A DNA stretch of 64,000 bases from Paenibacillus brasilensis (GCF_009363115.1 NZ_CP045298.1:1-64000), one strand, 5' to 3'. Shown: positions 19,549-29,014, numbered from the stretch's first letter. The notes: generated from the letters alone by a model not told the origin. Numbers and translations: made by a program.

Positions 19549-19630
19549 CAAAAAAACCTGTGAACGCATCTCCAAAACGTTGGGCGCAAAGAAGCTACAG
19601 CTCTATTTTGGAGAACACGTATCACAGGGT
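19549..19630 (-). terminator. Large terminator-like hairpin between the amaP group and nusB
   Basis: On the minus strand, AACCCTGTGATACGTGTTCTCCAAAA pairs, with a bulged centre, to TTTTGGAGATGCGTTCACAGGTT; the two outer and inner blocks (CCTGTGA and TCTCCAAAA) match exactly. The loop is about 30 bases. A TTTTTTT run follows. The 5' arm starts right after the stop codon of the DUF2273 gene. It is much longer than the other terminators in this window. Confidence 0.75.
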
Positions 19631-19864
19631 TCATTTAAAAGGACGCCAACGCTGCGACAGCCAGTCACTCCATTCCTTCCAAGGGAGGAGGGAACCGAGC
19701 TCTGAATCACTACGCCTTCCTAGCGTATATCCGATGAACACCATCAATGCAAAGAACAACATATTCCAAAAGCCTGCCCACAAATAAATAAAACCAAAAA
19801 AAATCCCGGCCGTGATCCCCGTGATCCGGCCCTTGTAACTTCCCCATATTTCTTTCCAGGGCAT
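19631..19864 (-). CDS. DUF2273 small membrane protein
   Basis: This 77-residue protein has two membrane helices (about residues 14-31 and 33-47) with RITGITAGIFFGF and the GYTLGRRSD motif typical of DUF2273. Such proteins accompany AmaP and Asp23 in Firmicutes and probably belong to the same membrane assembly. It lies 15 bases after amaP. Confidence 0.85.
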   Translation of the reverse strand: MPWKEIWGSYKGRITGITAGIFFGFIYLWAGFWNMLFFALMVFIGYTLGRRSDSELGSLLPWKEWSDWLSQRWRPFK

Positions 19865-19879
19865 CAGGGAAAATCACCT

Positions 19880-20428
19880 CTATTCCACACGACTCTTAAA
19901 GCTTGGTGACTGAGAAACATTGGCGATGTACACGGACACATTGGACACAGGAATACCTGTAATTTCCTCCACATGATTGTGTACCCCCTTTTGTACCTCG
20001 GAGGTTAACGCCGGAATGGAGCTTTCCCCGTCCACAACCGCCCGAATCGTAATATCAAGTCCCGATTCCAGCACGCGAACGCGTGCCTTCAAATCCTGCA
20101 TCCCACGAAATCGGGATGATGCTTTGAGACACAGATTTTCAATGGTGTCCACCGAAATCTGAATGTCGCCGTATTCCGTTCGTTGATCAATCGAATGCTG
20201 CACGGATTGATTCCGGCGAATAGAGATATAAAAAACCCGGAGACTCAATAGCAGCAGGACACCTGCAATAATCAAGCTGGCAAACCATACGACTCGCTCG
20301 TCCTCAATACTTAAAGCATACGGAATGGCCCCGCTTAGCAGGAGGATGGCGAGAATGGAAATAATTCCGATACTCAAGCTGTACAAGAACAGCAGAAGTC
20401 TGTCCATAACTTTGGCCACGAAACGCAC
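19880..20428 (-). CDS. amaP: Alkaline shock response membrane anchor protein AmaP
   Basis: This 182-residue protein has two N-terminal membrane helices (about residues 8-32 and 46-66). An Asp23-like C-terminal domain follows (residues 85-180) with ALTSEVQKGVHNHVEEITGIPVSN, cut here to show only the key part. AmaP tethers Asp23 to the membrane in staphylococci. It is encoded directly after asp23, with a perfect-looking hairpin in the gap. Confidence 0.88.
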   Translation of the reverse strand: MRFVAKVMDRLLLFLYSLSIGIISILAILLLSGAIPYALSIEDERVVWFASLIIAGVLLLLSLRVFYISIRRNQSVQHSIDQRTEYGDIQISVDTIENLCLKASSRFRGMQDLKARVRVLESGLDITIRAVVDGESSIPALTSEVQKGVHNHVEEITGIPVSNVSVYIANVSQSPSFKSRVE

Positions 20429-20447
20429 AGCCTCCTTAAATTAGAGT

Positions 20448-20477
20448 AAACCCTCGACCCAATAGGGTCGGGGGTTT
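20448..20477 (-). repeat. Strong hairpin between asp23 and amaP
   Basis: A 13 bp stem (AAACCCTCGACCC with GGGTCGGGGGTTT, one G-U type mismatch) closes a 4-base loop. No T run follows on the minus strand, so it is more likely an RNA-processing or stabilising hairpin, or a leaky terminator setting the ratio of Asp23 to AmaP. Confidence 0.6.
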
Positions 20478-20492
20478 GTACAAAGTATCGCT

Positions 20493-20906
20493 CTATTTAA
20501 CCCGTCCGGCGCCCAGAACTTCCGGCTCTTCTACTTTTTCGGCACTTTTGAATTGAACATCATGAATTTGCACGTTCACTTCAACAACGTTAAGACCTGT
20601 CATGGTTTCAATGGAACGCTTAACATTATGCTGAATAGCAGCAGCCACCTCAGGCAGACGGTTACCATACTCAATAATGACAGAGACGTCTACGGCCGCT
20701 TCACGCTGTCCGACTTCGACTTTTACACCTTTGGATAAATTTTTGCGGCCCAGCAGCTCGGCAAACCCGCCTGCAAATCCGCCACTCATTCCCGCTACGC
20801 CTGGTACCTCAACGGTAGCCAGTCCGGCAATAACTTCAATAACTTCCGGGGCAATTTGAATCTCCCCAATTTCTGTACGTTCGAATTCGGTTGGCACTGT
20901 GCTCAT
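20493..20906 (-). CDS. Asp23/Gls24 family envelope stress protein
   Basis: This 137-residue protein starts its domain with IGEIQIAPEVIEVIAGLATVEVPGV (first 20 residues shown are diagnostic) and holds AVDVSVIIEYGNRLPEVA and the Gly-rich GGFAGGFAELLGR. Asp23 coats the membrane through AmaP. The homologue next to accC in Bacillus is YqhY, which has been linked to control of acetyl-CoA carboxylase. Location favours YqhY-like function here. Confidence 0.9.
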   Translation of the reverse strand: MSTVPTEFERTEIGEIQIAPEVIEVIAGLATVEVPGVAGMSGGFAGGFAELLGRKNLSKGVKVEVGQREAAVDVSVIIEYGNRLPEVAAAIQHNVKRSIETMTGLNVVEVNVQIHDVQFKSAEKVEEPEVLGAGRVK

Positions 20907-21031
20907 ACCTTCAACACCTTTCGGTCAAAATAAGTTTCATTCCAGCTTTGGATATCAAAGCAGACATGCTCACTTATTATCCATACTATATCATTTGGCG
21001 TTCATTATGACAATCTGAGGAAATATACCGA

Positions 21032-22375
21032 TTAAACTTCGTTTTCCTCCAAAAATTTAATATCAAAATCGCCTTTAATAAAGGTCGGATGCTCCAGCAA
21101 ACGCTGATGAAAAGAAATCGTTGTTGGGATACCCTCAACGGCAAACTCAGCCAAAGCCCGCTTCATTTTGGCAATCGCATCCTGCCGTGTAGGTGCCCAT
21201 ACAATCAGTTTGGCGATCATGGAGTCATAATAAGGAGGAATGCTGTAACCAGGATAAGCTGCGCTGTCTACGCGCACCCCAGGACCGCCTGGCGGCAGAT
21301 AAAATCCGATTTTACCCGGTGCAGGCATAAAATTGCGATCCGGGTCCTCGGCATTAATACGGCACTCTATCGCCCATCCATTGATAGCAACATCCTCTTG
21401 TGTAAAGGACAGGGAATGCCCTTCAGCGACCGAAATCATTTCCTTAATCAGATCTACTCCGGTCACCATCTCCGTGACAGGATGCTCTACCTGAATACGT
21501 GTATTCATTTCCATAAAATAAAATTTATTGTCCGGACTCAGCAAAAATTCCAGCGTGCCCGCACCAGAGTATTGCACAGCCAAAGCTGCGCGAACAGCTG
21601 CCTGCCCCATTTCTTCACGAACATCCGGTGAAAGTACAGGACATGGTGCTTCCTCTAATAGCTTCTGACGGCGGCGCTGTACAGAGCAGTCGCGTTCACC
21701 CAAATGCACGACATTACCGTGCTTGTCCGCTATGATCTGAATTTCCACGTGCTTCATACCGGTCAAATATTTTTCCAGGTACACACCCGCATTGCCAAAC
21801 GCTTTTTGCGCTTCCTGCTGGGCCGTAGTAATTTGCTGAATGAGGTTATCCTCATCCTCAGCAATACGAATCCCCTTACCGCCGCCACCTGCAGTGGCCT
21901 TGATAATTACCGGATAACCGATATCGCGTGCAATGCTAATCGCATCCTGCAAATCCTCGACCAGCCCGTCTGAACCCGGAATAACCGGAACTCCGGCATC
22001 CTTCATCGTCTGCTTGGCTACGGCCTTGTCTCCCATTTTGTTAATCGCTTCAGGAGAAGGACCAATGAACGTAATATTGCACGATTCGCAAATTTCAGCG
22101 AAGTCGGCATTTTCAGCCAAAAATCCGTAACCTGGATGAATGGCATCACATTCAGTCAATGTAGCAACACTCATCAGATTCGTAAAATTCAGGTAGCTGT
22201 CCTTGGACAGCGTCGGCCCAATACAGTAAGCCTCATCTGCGAGACGCACATGTAAAGAATCCTTGTCGGCTTCCGAGTATACGGCAACCGTTGAAATATT
22301 CATTTCGCGACAAGCGCGAATGATACGAACCGCAATTTCTCCACGATTCGCGATCAATACTTTTTGAAATGTCAT
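21032..22375 (-). CDS. accC: Biotin carboxylase subunit of acetyl-CoA carboxylase
   Basis: AccC carboxylates the biotin carried on AccB, using ATP and bicarbonate. The 447 residues show the N-terminal [18 protein letters not shown] and the ATP-grasp glycine loop [12 protein letters not shown]. They also show [21 protein letters not shown] (catalytic core, trimmed family motif), [16 protein letters not shown] and a complete C-terminal domain. It follows accB by about 60 bases, giving an accBC operon. Confidence 0.98.
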   Translation of the reverse strand: MTFQKVLIANRGEIAVRIIRACREMNISTVAVYSEADKDSLHVRLADEAYCIGPTLSKDSYLNFTNLMSVATLTECDAIHPGYGFLAENADFAEICESCNITFIGPSPEAINKMGDKAVAKQTMKDAGVPVIPGSDGLVEDLQDAISIARDIGYPVIIKATAGGGGKGIRIAEDEDNLIQQITTAQQEAQKAFGNAGVYLEKYLTGMKHVEIQIIADKHGNVVHLGERDCSVQRRRQKLLEEAPCPVLSPDVREEMGQAAVRAALAVQYSGAGTLEFLLSPDNKFYFMEMNTRIQVEHPVTEMVTGVDLIKEMISVAEGHSLSFTQEDVAINGWAIECRINAEDPDRNFMPAPGKIGFYLPPGGPGVRVDSAAYPGYSIPPYYDSMIAKLIVWAPTRQDAIAKMKRALAEFAVEGIPTTISFHQRLLEHPTFIKGDFDIKFLEENEV

Positions 22376-22436
22376 GACTTTATCCTCCCTAGGAGCAGTC
22401 CTGCTGAACCCTCAAAAACGGGCCCAAGCAAGCTTC

Positions 22437-22928
22437 TTACTCCGGTTTCACAAGGAACAATGGCTGGCCATACTCGACCAGTTGTCCGTTTTCGGCCAAA
22501 ATTTCCACAATTTCGCCCTTCACTTCAGCTTCCAGCTCGTTCATCAGTTTCATCGCTTCAATGATACATACCGTTGTTTTATCGCCTACTTTGCTGCCGA
22601 TACTCACAAACGGAGCCGCATCCGGGGATGAAGAACTATAGAAAGTGCCTACCATCGGAGATACGATTTTATGTAGATTACTTGCATATTCCTTGGTTTC
22701 CCCAGCAGTTGCATGTCCAGCCTCGAACTGTACTTGTGGATTCGGAATAGCAGCTTGCGGTGCGACTGTATAAGCAGGTGCTGTCACAGGTGCCTGTACT
22801 GTAACAATCTCGCTTTTGCCCGGTTTGCGGATCAACAGGCGAGTTCCTTCATTTTCAATTTCAAGCTCATGTACAGACGTTTCATCCACCAGCTTGATCA
22901 ATTCCTTAATCTCACTTAATTTAAACAT
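22437..22928 (-). CDS. accB: Biotin carboxyl carrier protein of acetyl-CoA carboxylase
   Basis: This 163-residue carrier has the N-terminal [20 protein letters not shown] helix. A Pro/Ala-rich flexible linker spans about residues 45-80. The biotinyl domain has the EAMKLMNE motif whose lysine is biotinylated, and ends with [10 protein letters not shown]. It is the first gene of accBC. Confidence 0.97.
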   Translation of the reverse strand: MFKLSEIKELIKLVDETSVHELEIENEGTRLLIRKPGKSEIVTVQAPVTAPAYTVAPQAAIPNPQVQFEAGHATAGETKEYASNLHKIVSPMVGTFYSSSSPDAAPFVSIGSKVGDKTTVCIIEAMKLMNELEAEVKGEIVEILAENGQLVEYGQPLFLVKPE

Positions 22929-23020
22929 CTCTATTAATCACTCCTTCAGCATTTTGCCAGTTGCTGATACATTGTTGAAACAGCTTTATGTATTATATCA
23001 CAATCATTAAAAATAGAAAG

Positions 23021-23052
23021 AGCCCGGGATTATGCAGAAATCCGGGCTTTTT
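23021..23052 (-). terminator. Terminator of the spoIIIA operon
   Basis: The stem AGCCCGGAT / ATCCCGGGCT has a 10-base loop. The minus strand continues CTTTCTATTTTT. It lies just after spoIIIAH and before accB. Confidence 0.8.
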
Positions 23053-23065
23053 CGCGATTTTTGTC

Positions 23066-23872
23066 TTATTGTGTAACATACTGCACACTGATTTTGTCCT
23101 GCGTTACATTCAGTTCTTTCATGACTTTATCAACAATGGTTACTGCTTGTTTGGCGTCCAATTTTTCACTCAGAACGACTACTTTGTATTTATCAGCATC
23201 TTCCTCACGCACAACCGCATTGGCAAACTGCTGTTGAAGCTCTTCTTCAATTCCGGTAATTTTAGCCTGTTTATCTTCCAGCACATGTAATTCCTTTTGC
23301 GCCTCTGCGGCTTTCTTTGGTGTACTATCGTTCATTGCCGTTGTTAGCTCGTCATTTTTCTTTTGATTTTCCACATCCCGTTCCAGCAAATAGTTATCAA
23401 TTACAGCCGCTGCTGTAGGTTTGGCCTCTTGCTCCGTGGCTACCTGATCAAGTACCTGCTGGTCGGTTTTGGCGGTAGAGGTTGTTTTATCGTCACTTTT
23501 TGCGGTTGTGTCCGTCTTGGCCGCAGTAGTATTTGGATCAGATGCAGTCGCCTGAGTGGTACTGTTAGCTACCGTATCCTTATCACCCTTTGAGGTTTCT
23601 GTTCCTGTGTCCGACTTCGTAGAAGAAGCTGCTGCATCACCAGTGACTTCTCCATTGGTCACTACTTCATTCACTTTTAGCTCATTCAATTGCTCTTCTG
23701 CCTTCGAAGCTGCTTCCTGTGCTGTATCTTGTTTATTCTTGCTCACTTGCTCACTGTCTGCCACTGGCGGGTTGGCCGGGCTTGAATCCTCCGTAAACAA
23801 ATAATACGCAGACAGCACGACCATCAAACTCAGCATGGACACCAGCCAAACGGTTTGTCTTTTATTATTCAT
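23066..23872 (-). CDS. spoIIIAH: Stage III sporulation protein AH
   Basis: SpoIIIAH is the mother-cell half of the SpoIIQ-SpoIIIAH channel ("feeding tube") across the two forespore membranes. It has one membrane helix at residues 9-26. A long Ser/Thr/Asp/Ala-rich linker spans about 30-150. The ring-forming C-terminal domain (about 160-268) has VVREEDADKYKVVVLSEKLD. At 268 residues it is longer than the Bacillus protein of about 218, mostly because of the linker. It is the last gene of the spoIIIA operon. Confidence 0.95.
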   Translation of the reverse strand: MNNKRQTVWLVSMLSLMVVLSAYYLFTEDSSPANPPVADSEQVSKNKQDTAQEAASKAEEQLNELKVNEVVTNGEVTGDAAASSTKSDTGTETSKGDKDTVANSTTQATASDPNTTAAKTDTTAKSDDKTTSTAKTDQQVLDQVATEQEAKPTAAAVIDNYLLERDVENQKKNDELTTAMNDSTPKKAAEAQKELHVLEDKQAKITGIEEELQQQFANAVVREEDADKYKVVVLSEKLDAKQAVTIVDKVMKELNVTQDKISVQYVTQ

Positions 23873-23934
23873 GTTCCGTCCTCCATATTCATTAATGGTT
23901 TAAAATATTAACTACTTCCCATTTAAGTCCCATA

Positions 23935-24576
23935 TTATCCCTGCTTGCGCGGTACAACTGAGATTTTGTAGGAAGGTACGTTAAGTCCCTTTTGTACAGC
24001 ATCAATAATGAGCTGCTTCACCGTAGGGTTTTCTGCCCCCATGGCCACAACAAGCACTCCCCTCACCTGCGGCTTTACCTTTTTGGTAACAATCGGGGTG
24101 TGCTGACCTCCTGACGATTCATAGGTGACAATCTCTCCATCGCGTGTATATTGGGTGGTATGCCGTTGGCCGCCATTAGCGTCCGTTTCGTTATTTTCTT
24201 CCTGCATATCCTTCACATTACGCTGAACGATAACCTCTTCGGTGGAGTCTACGGTAACCATGACATCGACCGTTCCCACGCCTACAATCTGCTCCAGCAT
24301 CTGCTTCATGTTGTCCTCAAAAGCCTTCTCAATCCCGGCAAAAGAACTCTCTTCCCCTGCCGTTGTCTCTAGAGCAGGTTCATTTTTCATCATGCCGGGC
24401 GGTTCACGCCCTACGTTTTCCGGGTCCACCTTTTTCACATTCACGAACGAATTAAACAGCATTATTGCTACACCGATCAGACCTAGAATAAGTAGCCAGC
24501 GAAATGAATTGAACCTCTTGGCTCCCTCCTCCCCTCCCCCCATCCATTTCTCCAGCTTTTTCATCCATTTGCCCAT
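23935..24576 (-). CDS. spoIIIAG: Stage III sporulation protein AG
   Basis: This 213-residue ring-forming channel component has one membrane helix (about residues 27-43) and a C-terminal ring-building domain. The family stretches VGTVDVMVTVDSTEEVIVQR and KPQVRGVLVVAMGAENPTVK are present. The central part (ETDANGGQRHTTQYTRDGE) is the beta-hairpin insertion known to form the large ring barrel. It follows spoIIIAF by 16 bases. Confidence 0.94.
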   Translation of the reverse strand: MGKWMKKLEKWMGGGEEGAKRFNSFRWLLILGLIGVAIMLFNSFVNVKKVDPENVGREPPGMMKNEPALETTAGEESSFAGIEKAFEDNMKQMLEQIVGVGTVDVMVTVDSTEEVIVQRNVKDMQEENNETDANGGQRHTTQYTRDGEIVTYESSGGQHTPIVTKKVKPQVRGVLVVAMGAENPTVKQLIIDAVQKGLNVPSYKISVVPRKQG

Positions 24577-24592
24577 TTCTGCTCACCTCCTG

Positions 24593-25363
24593 TTACCATT
24601 CATGTGTCCCGTTCTGTGAAAGAAGCACCTGAATATTTTTGCTGTCGATCCCCCATTTTTCGCGTAGTAATTCTGTGATTAAACCAACAGCTTGTGTATT
24701 CGTTGCCGTTGCGTCTTTAGCGCTTTCGGTAGGATTCCGGGCATTCGCTTGCGTACCTTCAGCTTGATTGGAAGCATTTGAAGGTGTTGGCTCTACGTGG
24801 ATTTGGACCGTTTTTTCAGCAACAGGCTCTACCATAATGGGTTTGGTGTCTGCACCAGGCAGGACGTTCGTGCTTTTCTTTTCATTTTCTGTTTGCTGCT
24901 CCGCTAATTTAACCACAACCGACTGTATGCCTGTTCCAGTCTTTAATCCCGATTCCTTCTGTTCGATCTGTGCGAGGGTAACTTGAACCGACTGAATGGG
25001 CAAGCGGGTATACTGCTCCAACTGGGCTTTCATTTCCTTGGCTACCTCTTTGCCGGCCCATTGCATGGAGCTCTGCTCCTGCTGTTGCTTCAGCTTGTTG
25101 CCTTTTGCTAAAATTTCCTCCAATGTCGGTTCCCTCTGCCCCATCTCCGCCTGACGTTGGAGATCAAATGCTTGCCCCAAAATCTCCGAGGGACTGGTAC
25201 TCAACAGGCGCACGACCGGAGAAAGCAGCGTCAGCAGAATAAGCAGACTGAGCACGAGCTTGACATACCTTTCCATAGATCGGCTCGGTAAGATCATATC
25301 GACAAAAGAAGCCAGCAGCACAATCAGCACCAGTTCCTTGAGCCAGCCTCCCAGCCAGGTCAC
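24593..25363 (-). CDS. spoIIIAF: Stage III sporulation protein AF
   Basis: This 256-residue protein has two N-terminal membrane helices (about residues 7-25 and 33-50, with VDMILPSRSMERYVKLVLSL between). A ring-like soluble domain follows, with an unusually long Ser/Thr/Asn-rich insertion (about 170-230) and a C-terminal WGIDSKNIQVLLS. It is longer than the Bacillus protein of about 206 residues, through the insertion. Confidence 0.92.
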   Translation of the reverse strand: MTWLGGWLKELVLIVLLASFVDMILPSRSMERYVKLVLSLLILLTLLSPVVRLLSTSPSEILGQAFDLQRQAEMGQREPTLEEILAKGNKLKQQQEQSSMQWAGKEVAKEMKAQLEQYTRLPIQSVQVTLAQIEQKESGLKTGTGIQSVVVKLAEQQTENEKKSTNVLPGADTKPIMVEPVAEKTVQIHVEPTPSNASNQAEGTQANARNPTESAKDATATNTQAVGLITELLREKWGIDSKNIQVLLSQNGTHEW

Positions 25364-25402
25364 GTCACTCCCCCTCCCTCCCGTTAGACTGCATGCATTC
25401 GT

Positions 25403-26593
25403 TCACCTCATCATGACCGTCATATTGCCTGCAGCGAGCATCACAGTAATCGCCAGGAAGGACATTAATCCTACAGCTGCCAATGCCGCGAAAACATAAA
25501 TCATACTCTTGCCAATGGCATCCAGACATTCCACAATAGGTGTATCTCCCAAAGGCTGCATGATCGCTGCAGTCACTTTATAAATGAGAGCTAGCGTCAG
25601 AATCTTGAGTGCAGGAAAGGCGCACAGGAACAAAATAATAATGACTCCTACGAGGCCAATGGCATTCTTAACGAGCAGCGATGCTGAAATGACCGTATCA
25701 GTCGCATCTGCCAATGCCTTGCCTACCACCGGAACAAAGCTGCCTGTAATATATTTAGCTGTGCGGATCGTTAATCCATCCGTAACCGACGATGTCAAGC
25801 CCTGTACCGAAATGACCCCTAGAAAAATGCTCAGAAGCACTCCCAGCACCGCTACTCCAGCGTTCCGCAGCAGATCGGCTAACTGGGTCAGCTTGTATTT
25901 GCCCGTCAGCGAGTTGACCAGGTACAGCACGGCCGAGAAGAAGAGCAGCGGGAAAACCAGCGTATGAATGACTGTCCCGACCGTGTTGATCATAAAAATG
26001 ATCAGTGGATGGGTGACTGAAACCGTTACGACGTTACCCATGGAGGCCAACATGGTAAACAACAGGGGCAACATCGCCATCATGAAGTGAATCATGCTGT
26101 CAATGGCTTCTTTGGCATAACCAATGGCGACACTAAAACTGTTAATCGCCAGGATGATAATGACCATGTACACGATTGCATAGGCGACTTTACTGACCTG
26201 CTTGCTTTCAAAAGCACTTTGCAGCGTTTCCAGCACCATACTCATAATGCTGAGCATAACAATGGTGACGAGCAGTTTGGCATTTACCCGGATTTCATGA
26301 ATGAAAAAATCAGCGATAGCGCTCAGTACACTCTTAATGCTAAATCCTTCACCGCCCGGAAGAAGCATGTCCATGAAAGAAGGCGTCTTCTGATCAGGGA
26401 AAAATCCGCCATATTGCTGCATTAGCCCATCCCAATAGTGTTCAACCTCATCTTTTGGCATTTGCTCCGCCTGTTGCCTGATCCATTCGTTGGTAGGTGT
26501 ATCTGCAAAGAGGATCGCAGCCGAGGCGGACCAGAGACATAGCAGCAAAATCGCAATTACTTTGAGATTCGGCATGCCCCCCAGCCTTTTCAT
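25403..26593 (-). CDS. spoIIIAE: Stage III sporulation protein AE
   Basis: This 396-residue protein has a signal-like N-terminus, an extracytoplasmic start and about seven membrane helices from residue 100 on. The family segments PVVGKALADATDTVISASLL and QPLGDTPIVECLDAIGKSM are present. It is the main membrane-pore candidate of the SpoIIIA complex. The gene is followed by spoIIIAF after about 40 bases. Confidence 0.95.
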   Translation of the reverse strand: MKRLGGMPNLKVIAILLLCLWSASAAILFADTPTNEWIRQQAEQMPKDEVEHYWDGLMQQYGGFFPDQKTPSFMDMLLPGGEGFSIKSVLSAIADFFIHEIRVNAKLLVTIVMLSIMSMVLETLQSAFESKQVSKVAYAIVYMVIIILAINSFSVAIGYAKEAIDSMIHFMMAMLPLLFTMLASMGNVVTVSVTHPLIIFMINTVGTVIHTLVFPLLFFSAVLYLVNSLTGKYKLTQLADLLRNAGVAVLGVLLSIFLGVISVQGLTSSVTDGLTIRTAKYITGSFVPVVGKALADATDTVISASLLVKNAIGLVGVIIILFLCAFPALKILTLALIYKVTAAIMQPLGDTPIVECLDAIGKSMIYVFAALAAVGLMSFLAITVMLAAGNMTVMMR

Positions 26594-26605
26594 GGCATCA
26601 CCCCC

Positions 26606-26995
26606 TCAGGCGGGCATCAGCTTCAGAATCGTGTCAATAATAATGCTGATAATCGGGATAGCAAGCACCATAATGAGAACCTTTCCCGTAAGCTCAATTT
26701 TGGAGGCAATGCCGTCCTGTCCCGCATCCCGAACGATCTGCGCTCCAAATTCGGCGATATAAGCAATTCCGATAATTTTCAGTACGGTTTTAAAATAAAT
26801 CATGTCCATACCTGAAGATCTGGCCAACCGCTCAAGCACGCCAACTACGGATCCGATCTTGCCAATCAGCAGCAAGAAAATAACGATTCCTGCAACGGTT
26901 GCAATTAAAAAGGCAAACATCGGCTTCTGTTCCTTTATGACCAAAATAAGAACTGTGGCAATGAGCGCAAATCCCACCACCTGAATGATTTCCAT
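26606..26995 (-). CDS. spoIIIAD: Stage III sporulation protein AD
   Basis: This 129-residue protein has four membrane helices and resembles the FliQ-like SpoIIIAC/AD family. Typical segments are YFKTVLKIIGIAYIAEFGAQ and the RDAGQDGIASKIELTGK loop. It is nine bases after spoIIIAC. Confidence 0.95.
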   Translation of the reverse strand: MEIIQVVGFALIATVLILVIKEQKPMFAFLIATVAGIVIFLLLIGKIGSVVGVLERLARSSGMDMIYFKTVLKIIGIAYIAEFGAQIVRDAGQDGIASKIELTGKVLIMVLAIPIISIIIDTILKLMPA

Positions 26996-27003
26996 GTATC
27001 CAC

Positions 27004-27207
27004 CTACTGAAAAAGAAAGATTGATTTGATCTCTTGCAGAAGGTTATCCAGCATTCGCACCACCATGAACAGCACCACAACGAATCCGATAACCGTTACC
27101 CAATGGGCCATATCTTCCTTGCCCATTTGCTTAAGTACGGTATGGATCATGGCGATGATAATGCCGATTCCAGCAATCTGGAAGATCGCGTTCACTTCTA
27201 AATTCAT
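27004..27207 (-). CDS. spoIIIAC: Stage III sporulation protein AC
   Basis: This 67-residue membrane protein has two helices (about residues 7-22 and 36-55) joined by the polar loop KQMGKEDMAHW. It is a family match in length and order. It lies between spoIIIAB and spoIIIAD with gaps of about 12 and 8 bases. Confidence 0.95.
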   Translation of the reverse strand: MNLEVNAIFQIAGIGIIIAMIHTVLKQMGKEDMAHWVTVIGFVVVLFMVVRMLDNLLQEIKSIFLFQ

Positions 27208-27219
27208 TCGAGCACCCCG

Positions 27220-27738
27220 CTAATAGATCAAAATGACGATCAATGCTCCGATCAGCAGTCCCAGGCTTCTGCTCATGCGCTCGTATCTCACCTGATCCGC
27301 CTGCGCCTGCGCTTCTTCATGGGATAGCTGTTGGATAGTTAGCGCAATATGCTTGATCTGGTCTTCACGGTCGCTGGTTCCGAGGCTGTAAGCAAGCTGC
27401 CGCATCGCCTCCTTCTCGGCCTGCTGCATAGAGGAACGGCTCCACGAATCTTCAATCGCTTTATGCAAGCTTTCTCTGGCGGTCATGCCAAAAGAGGGAT
27501 GCATCCAGCGTGAGGCTTGCTTAAACAAGGTTCGCAGCGGCTCCCGCAGCGGCTCCCCCGTCTTGGCGAAAGCATCCGGCAGCGGAGAAACCCCGTAGGA
27601 AACCTCCGTGGTCAGTCTTTGCAGCGCGAGAATCAGCTCCCTGATCTGCCGCGGCCTCATCGCAAACTGCCTTGCCCGCTGCCAGCCTGCCAGCGTAGCA
27701 GCCAGTATAACCAACGCGGCTCCCAGCAGCTTAAGCAT
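27220..27738 (-). CDS. spoIIIAB: Stage III sporulation protein AB
   Basis: This 172-residue GspF-like protein has helices at both ends and a central helical domain (REIRQLILALQRLTTEVSYG-type start, KEAMRQLAYSLGTSDREDQI). The ATG at 27738 lies within the last codons of spoIIIAA (ATGCTTAA overlap), so the two are coupled. The frame is open eight codons further, but the chosen start gives the family length. Confidence 0.94.
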   Translation of the reverse strand: MLKLLGAALVILAATLAGWQRARQFAMRPRQIRELILALQRLTTEVSYGVSPLPDAFAKTGEPLREPLRTLFKQASRWMHPSFGMTARESLHKAIEDSWSRSSMQQAEKEAMRQLAYSLGTSDREDQIKHIALTIQQLSHEEAQAQADQVRYERMSRSLGLLIGALIVILIY

Positions 27739-28726
27739 AGGATATGCCCCCGTTCTGCCCATCTACAGGCAGTGTCAGCCGACGCTGCTTGGCATCTGCC
27801 AGCCGGAAGGAGACGCCCCGGCTCGTCCTCTCCAGCATGACATAGAGCTGAAATAGCTCCTGCCCTGTAGTTAGCCCGGCCAAAGCAGAGCGGGTCGCCA
27901 TTTCAGCTACATCGCGGCCATGTGCTGAGGCAATGACTGCGATGCCCGCATGAAGCGCTTCACGCACCGCCTCGGCATCCTCAGGTCGCCCGATTTCATC
28001 GACAATAAGCACATCCGGTGACATCGAGCGAATCATCATCATCATGCCTTCTGCTTTCGGACATCCGTCCAACACATCGGTGCGAGGTCCGACATCAAAA
28101 CCGGGGATACCCTTGTGACTGCCAGCAATCTCGGAACGCTCGTCTATAATGCCTACCTTGAGTCCATTTCGTCGTCCCCCATTACTTCCTACTCCTCCGT
28201 AGCTTAGCTGCCTAGCCAAGTCCCTGAGCAGAGTCGTTTTGCCATGCTGAGGAGGGGATAAGATGAGGGTATGCCGGATTTTCCCGAACTTTTGATCCGC
28301 TACATAAGGCAATATCCGATCAGCTATACCGGGAATTGCCCGGGCAATTCTTACATTAAAGCTGCTTATGTCCCTCAAATGCTCCACTCGTCCCCTGCTA
28401 AGCACGGTTCTTCCCGCCAGCCCAATGCGATGACCGCCGGGGATCGTAATAAAGCCTTTGCGTAGCTCCTCTTCCATGGTATACAGGGAATGATTGCTGA
28501 TAAAATCCAGCAAACGGTGGGCATCCTCCCGGTTAGGCTTATAGGCTTCCACATGGTTCAAAGTCAGTCGACCCGCGGACGTTACAAAATGGTGTTCACC
28601 ATTTGTGTTAATTTCCAGCGGCCTTCCTTCCCGGACACGAATTTCTTCCAGTTGCTTAAATACCGTTTCTGGAAGCTTTCCGAGTATACCGTGCAACGGT
28701 TCGGGAAATAACTCCAGCCATTCCAT
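27731..28726 (-). CDS. spoIIIAA: Stage III sporulation protein AA, secretion-type ATPase
   Basis: This 331-residue ATPase is related to type II/IV secretion ATPases and powers the SpoIIIA channel. The Walker A-like segment ILSPPQHGKTTLLRDLARQ is at about residues 155-173. KVGIIDERSEIAGSHKG and VLIVDEIGRPEDAEAVREAL (Walker B and following) are intact. It is the first gene of the eight-gene spoIIIA operon. A possible SigE promoter lies upstream. Confidence 0.96.
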   Translation of the reverse strand: MEWLELFPEPLHGILGKLPETVFKQLEEIRVREGRPLEINTNGEHHFVTSAGRLTLNHVEAYKPNREDAHRLLDFISNHSLYTMEEELRKGFITIPGGHRIGLAGRTVLSRGRVEHLRDISSFNVRIARAIPGIADRILPYVADQKFGKIRHTLILSPPQHGKTTLLRDLARQLSYGGVGSNGGRRNGLKVGIIDERSEIAGSHKGIPGFDVGPRTDVLDGCPKAEGMMMMIRSMSPDVLIVDEIGRPEDAEAVREALHAGIAVIASAHGRDVAEMATRSALAGLTTGQELFQLYVMLERTSRGVSFRLADAKQRRLTLPVDGQNGGISYA

Positions 28727-28776
28727 ACCGATGCCGCCCCCTCACAGTTGTCCTTTTTCTTTAAGACAAGTCTATG

Positions 28777-28806
28777 GCTGACTCTCGCTTTTTATGCCGA
28801 AAATAT
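28777..28806 (-). promoter_or_regulatory. Possible SigE promoter of the spoIIIA operon
   Basis: On the minus strand AGGTATT, 14 bases and CATAAAAAG occur near 28820-28790, loosely fitting the mother-cell sigma-E pattern (ATATT, N14, CATACA). In Bacillus spoIIIA is SigE-dependent. The match is imperfect and coordinates are approximate. Confidence 0.25.
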
Positions 28807-28970
28807 ATCGAATACCTAGTCGGAAATTTCACCGCTTCTATCAGTACTTAACAGCCCTCTCCATCACTTGCTCAAGCTCCGTTGCTTCATTTCCAAAAAT
28901 AAAAAAAGAGCACCTCAAAGCCTTGTCGGCAAAGGGATACCCTTGGGCAGAAAAGATAGATTTACAGCCA

Positions 28971-29014
28971 AAAGAGGCTGCCTCACAGTCAGACTCAGAC
29001 TGCTGGACAACCTC
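28971..29014 (-). terminator. Terminator of the aspartokinase gene
   Basis: The minus-strand stem GAGGTTGTC / GGCAGCCTC, with two wobble pairs, encloses an inner palindrome CAGTCTGAGTCTGACTG. It is followed by TTTTGG. Confidence 0.65.
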
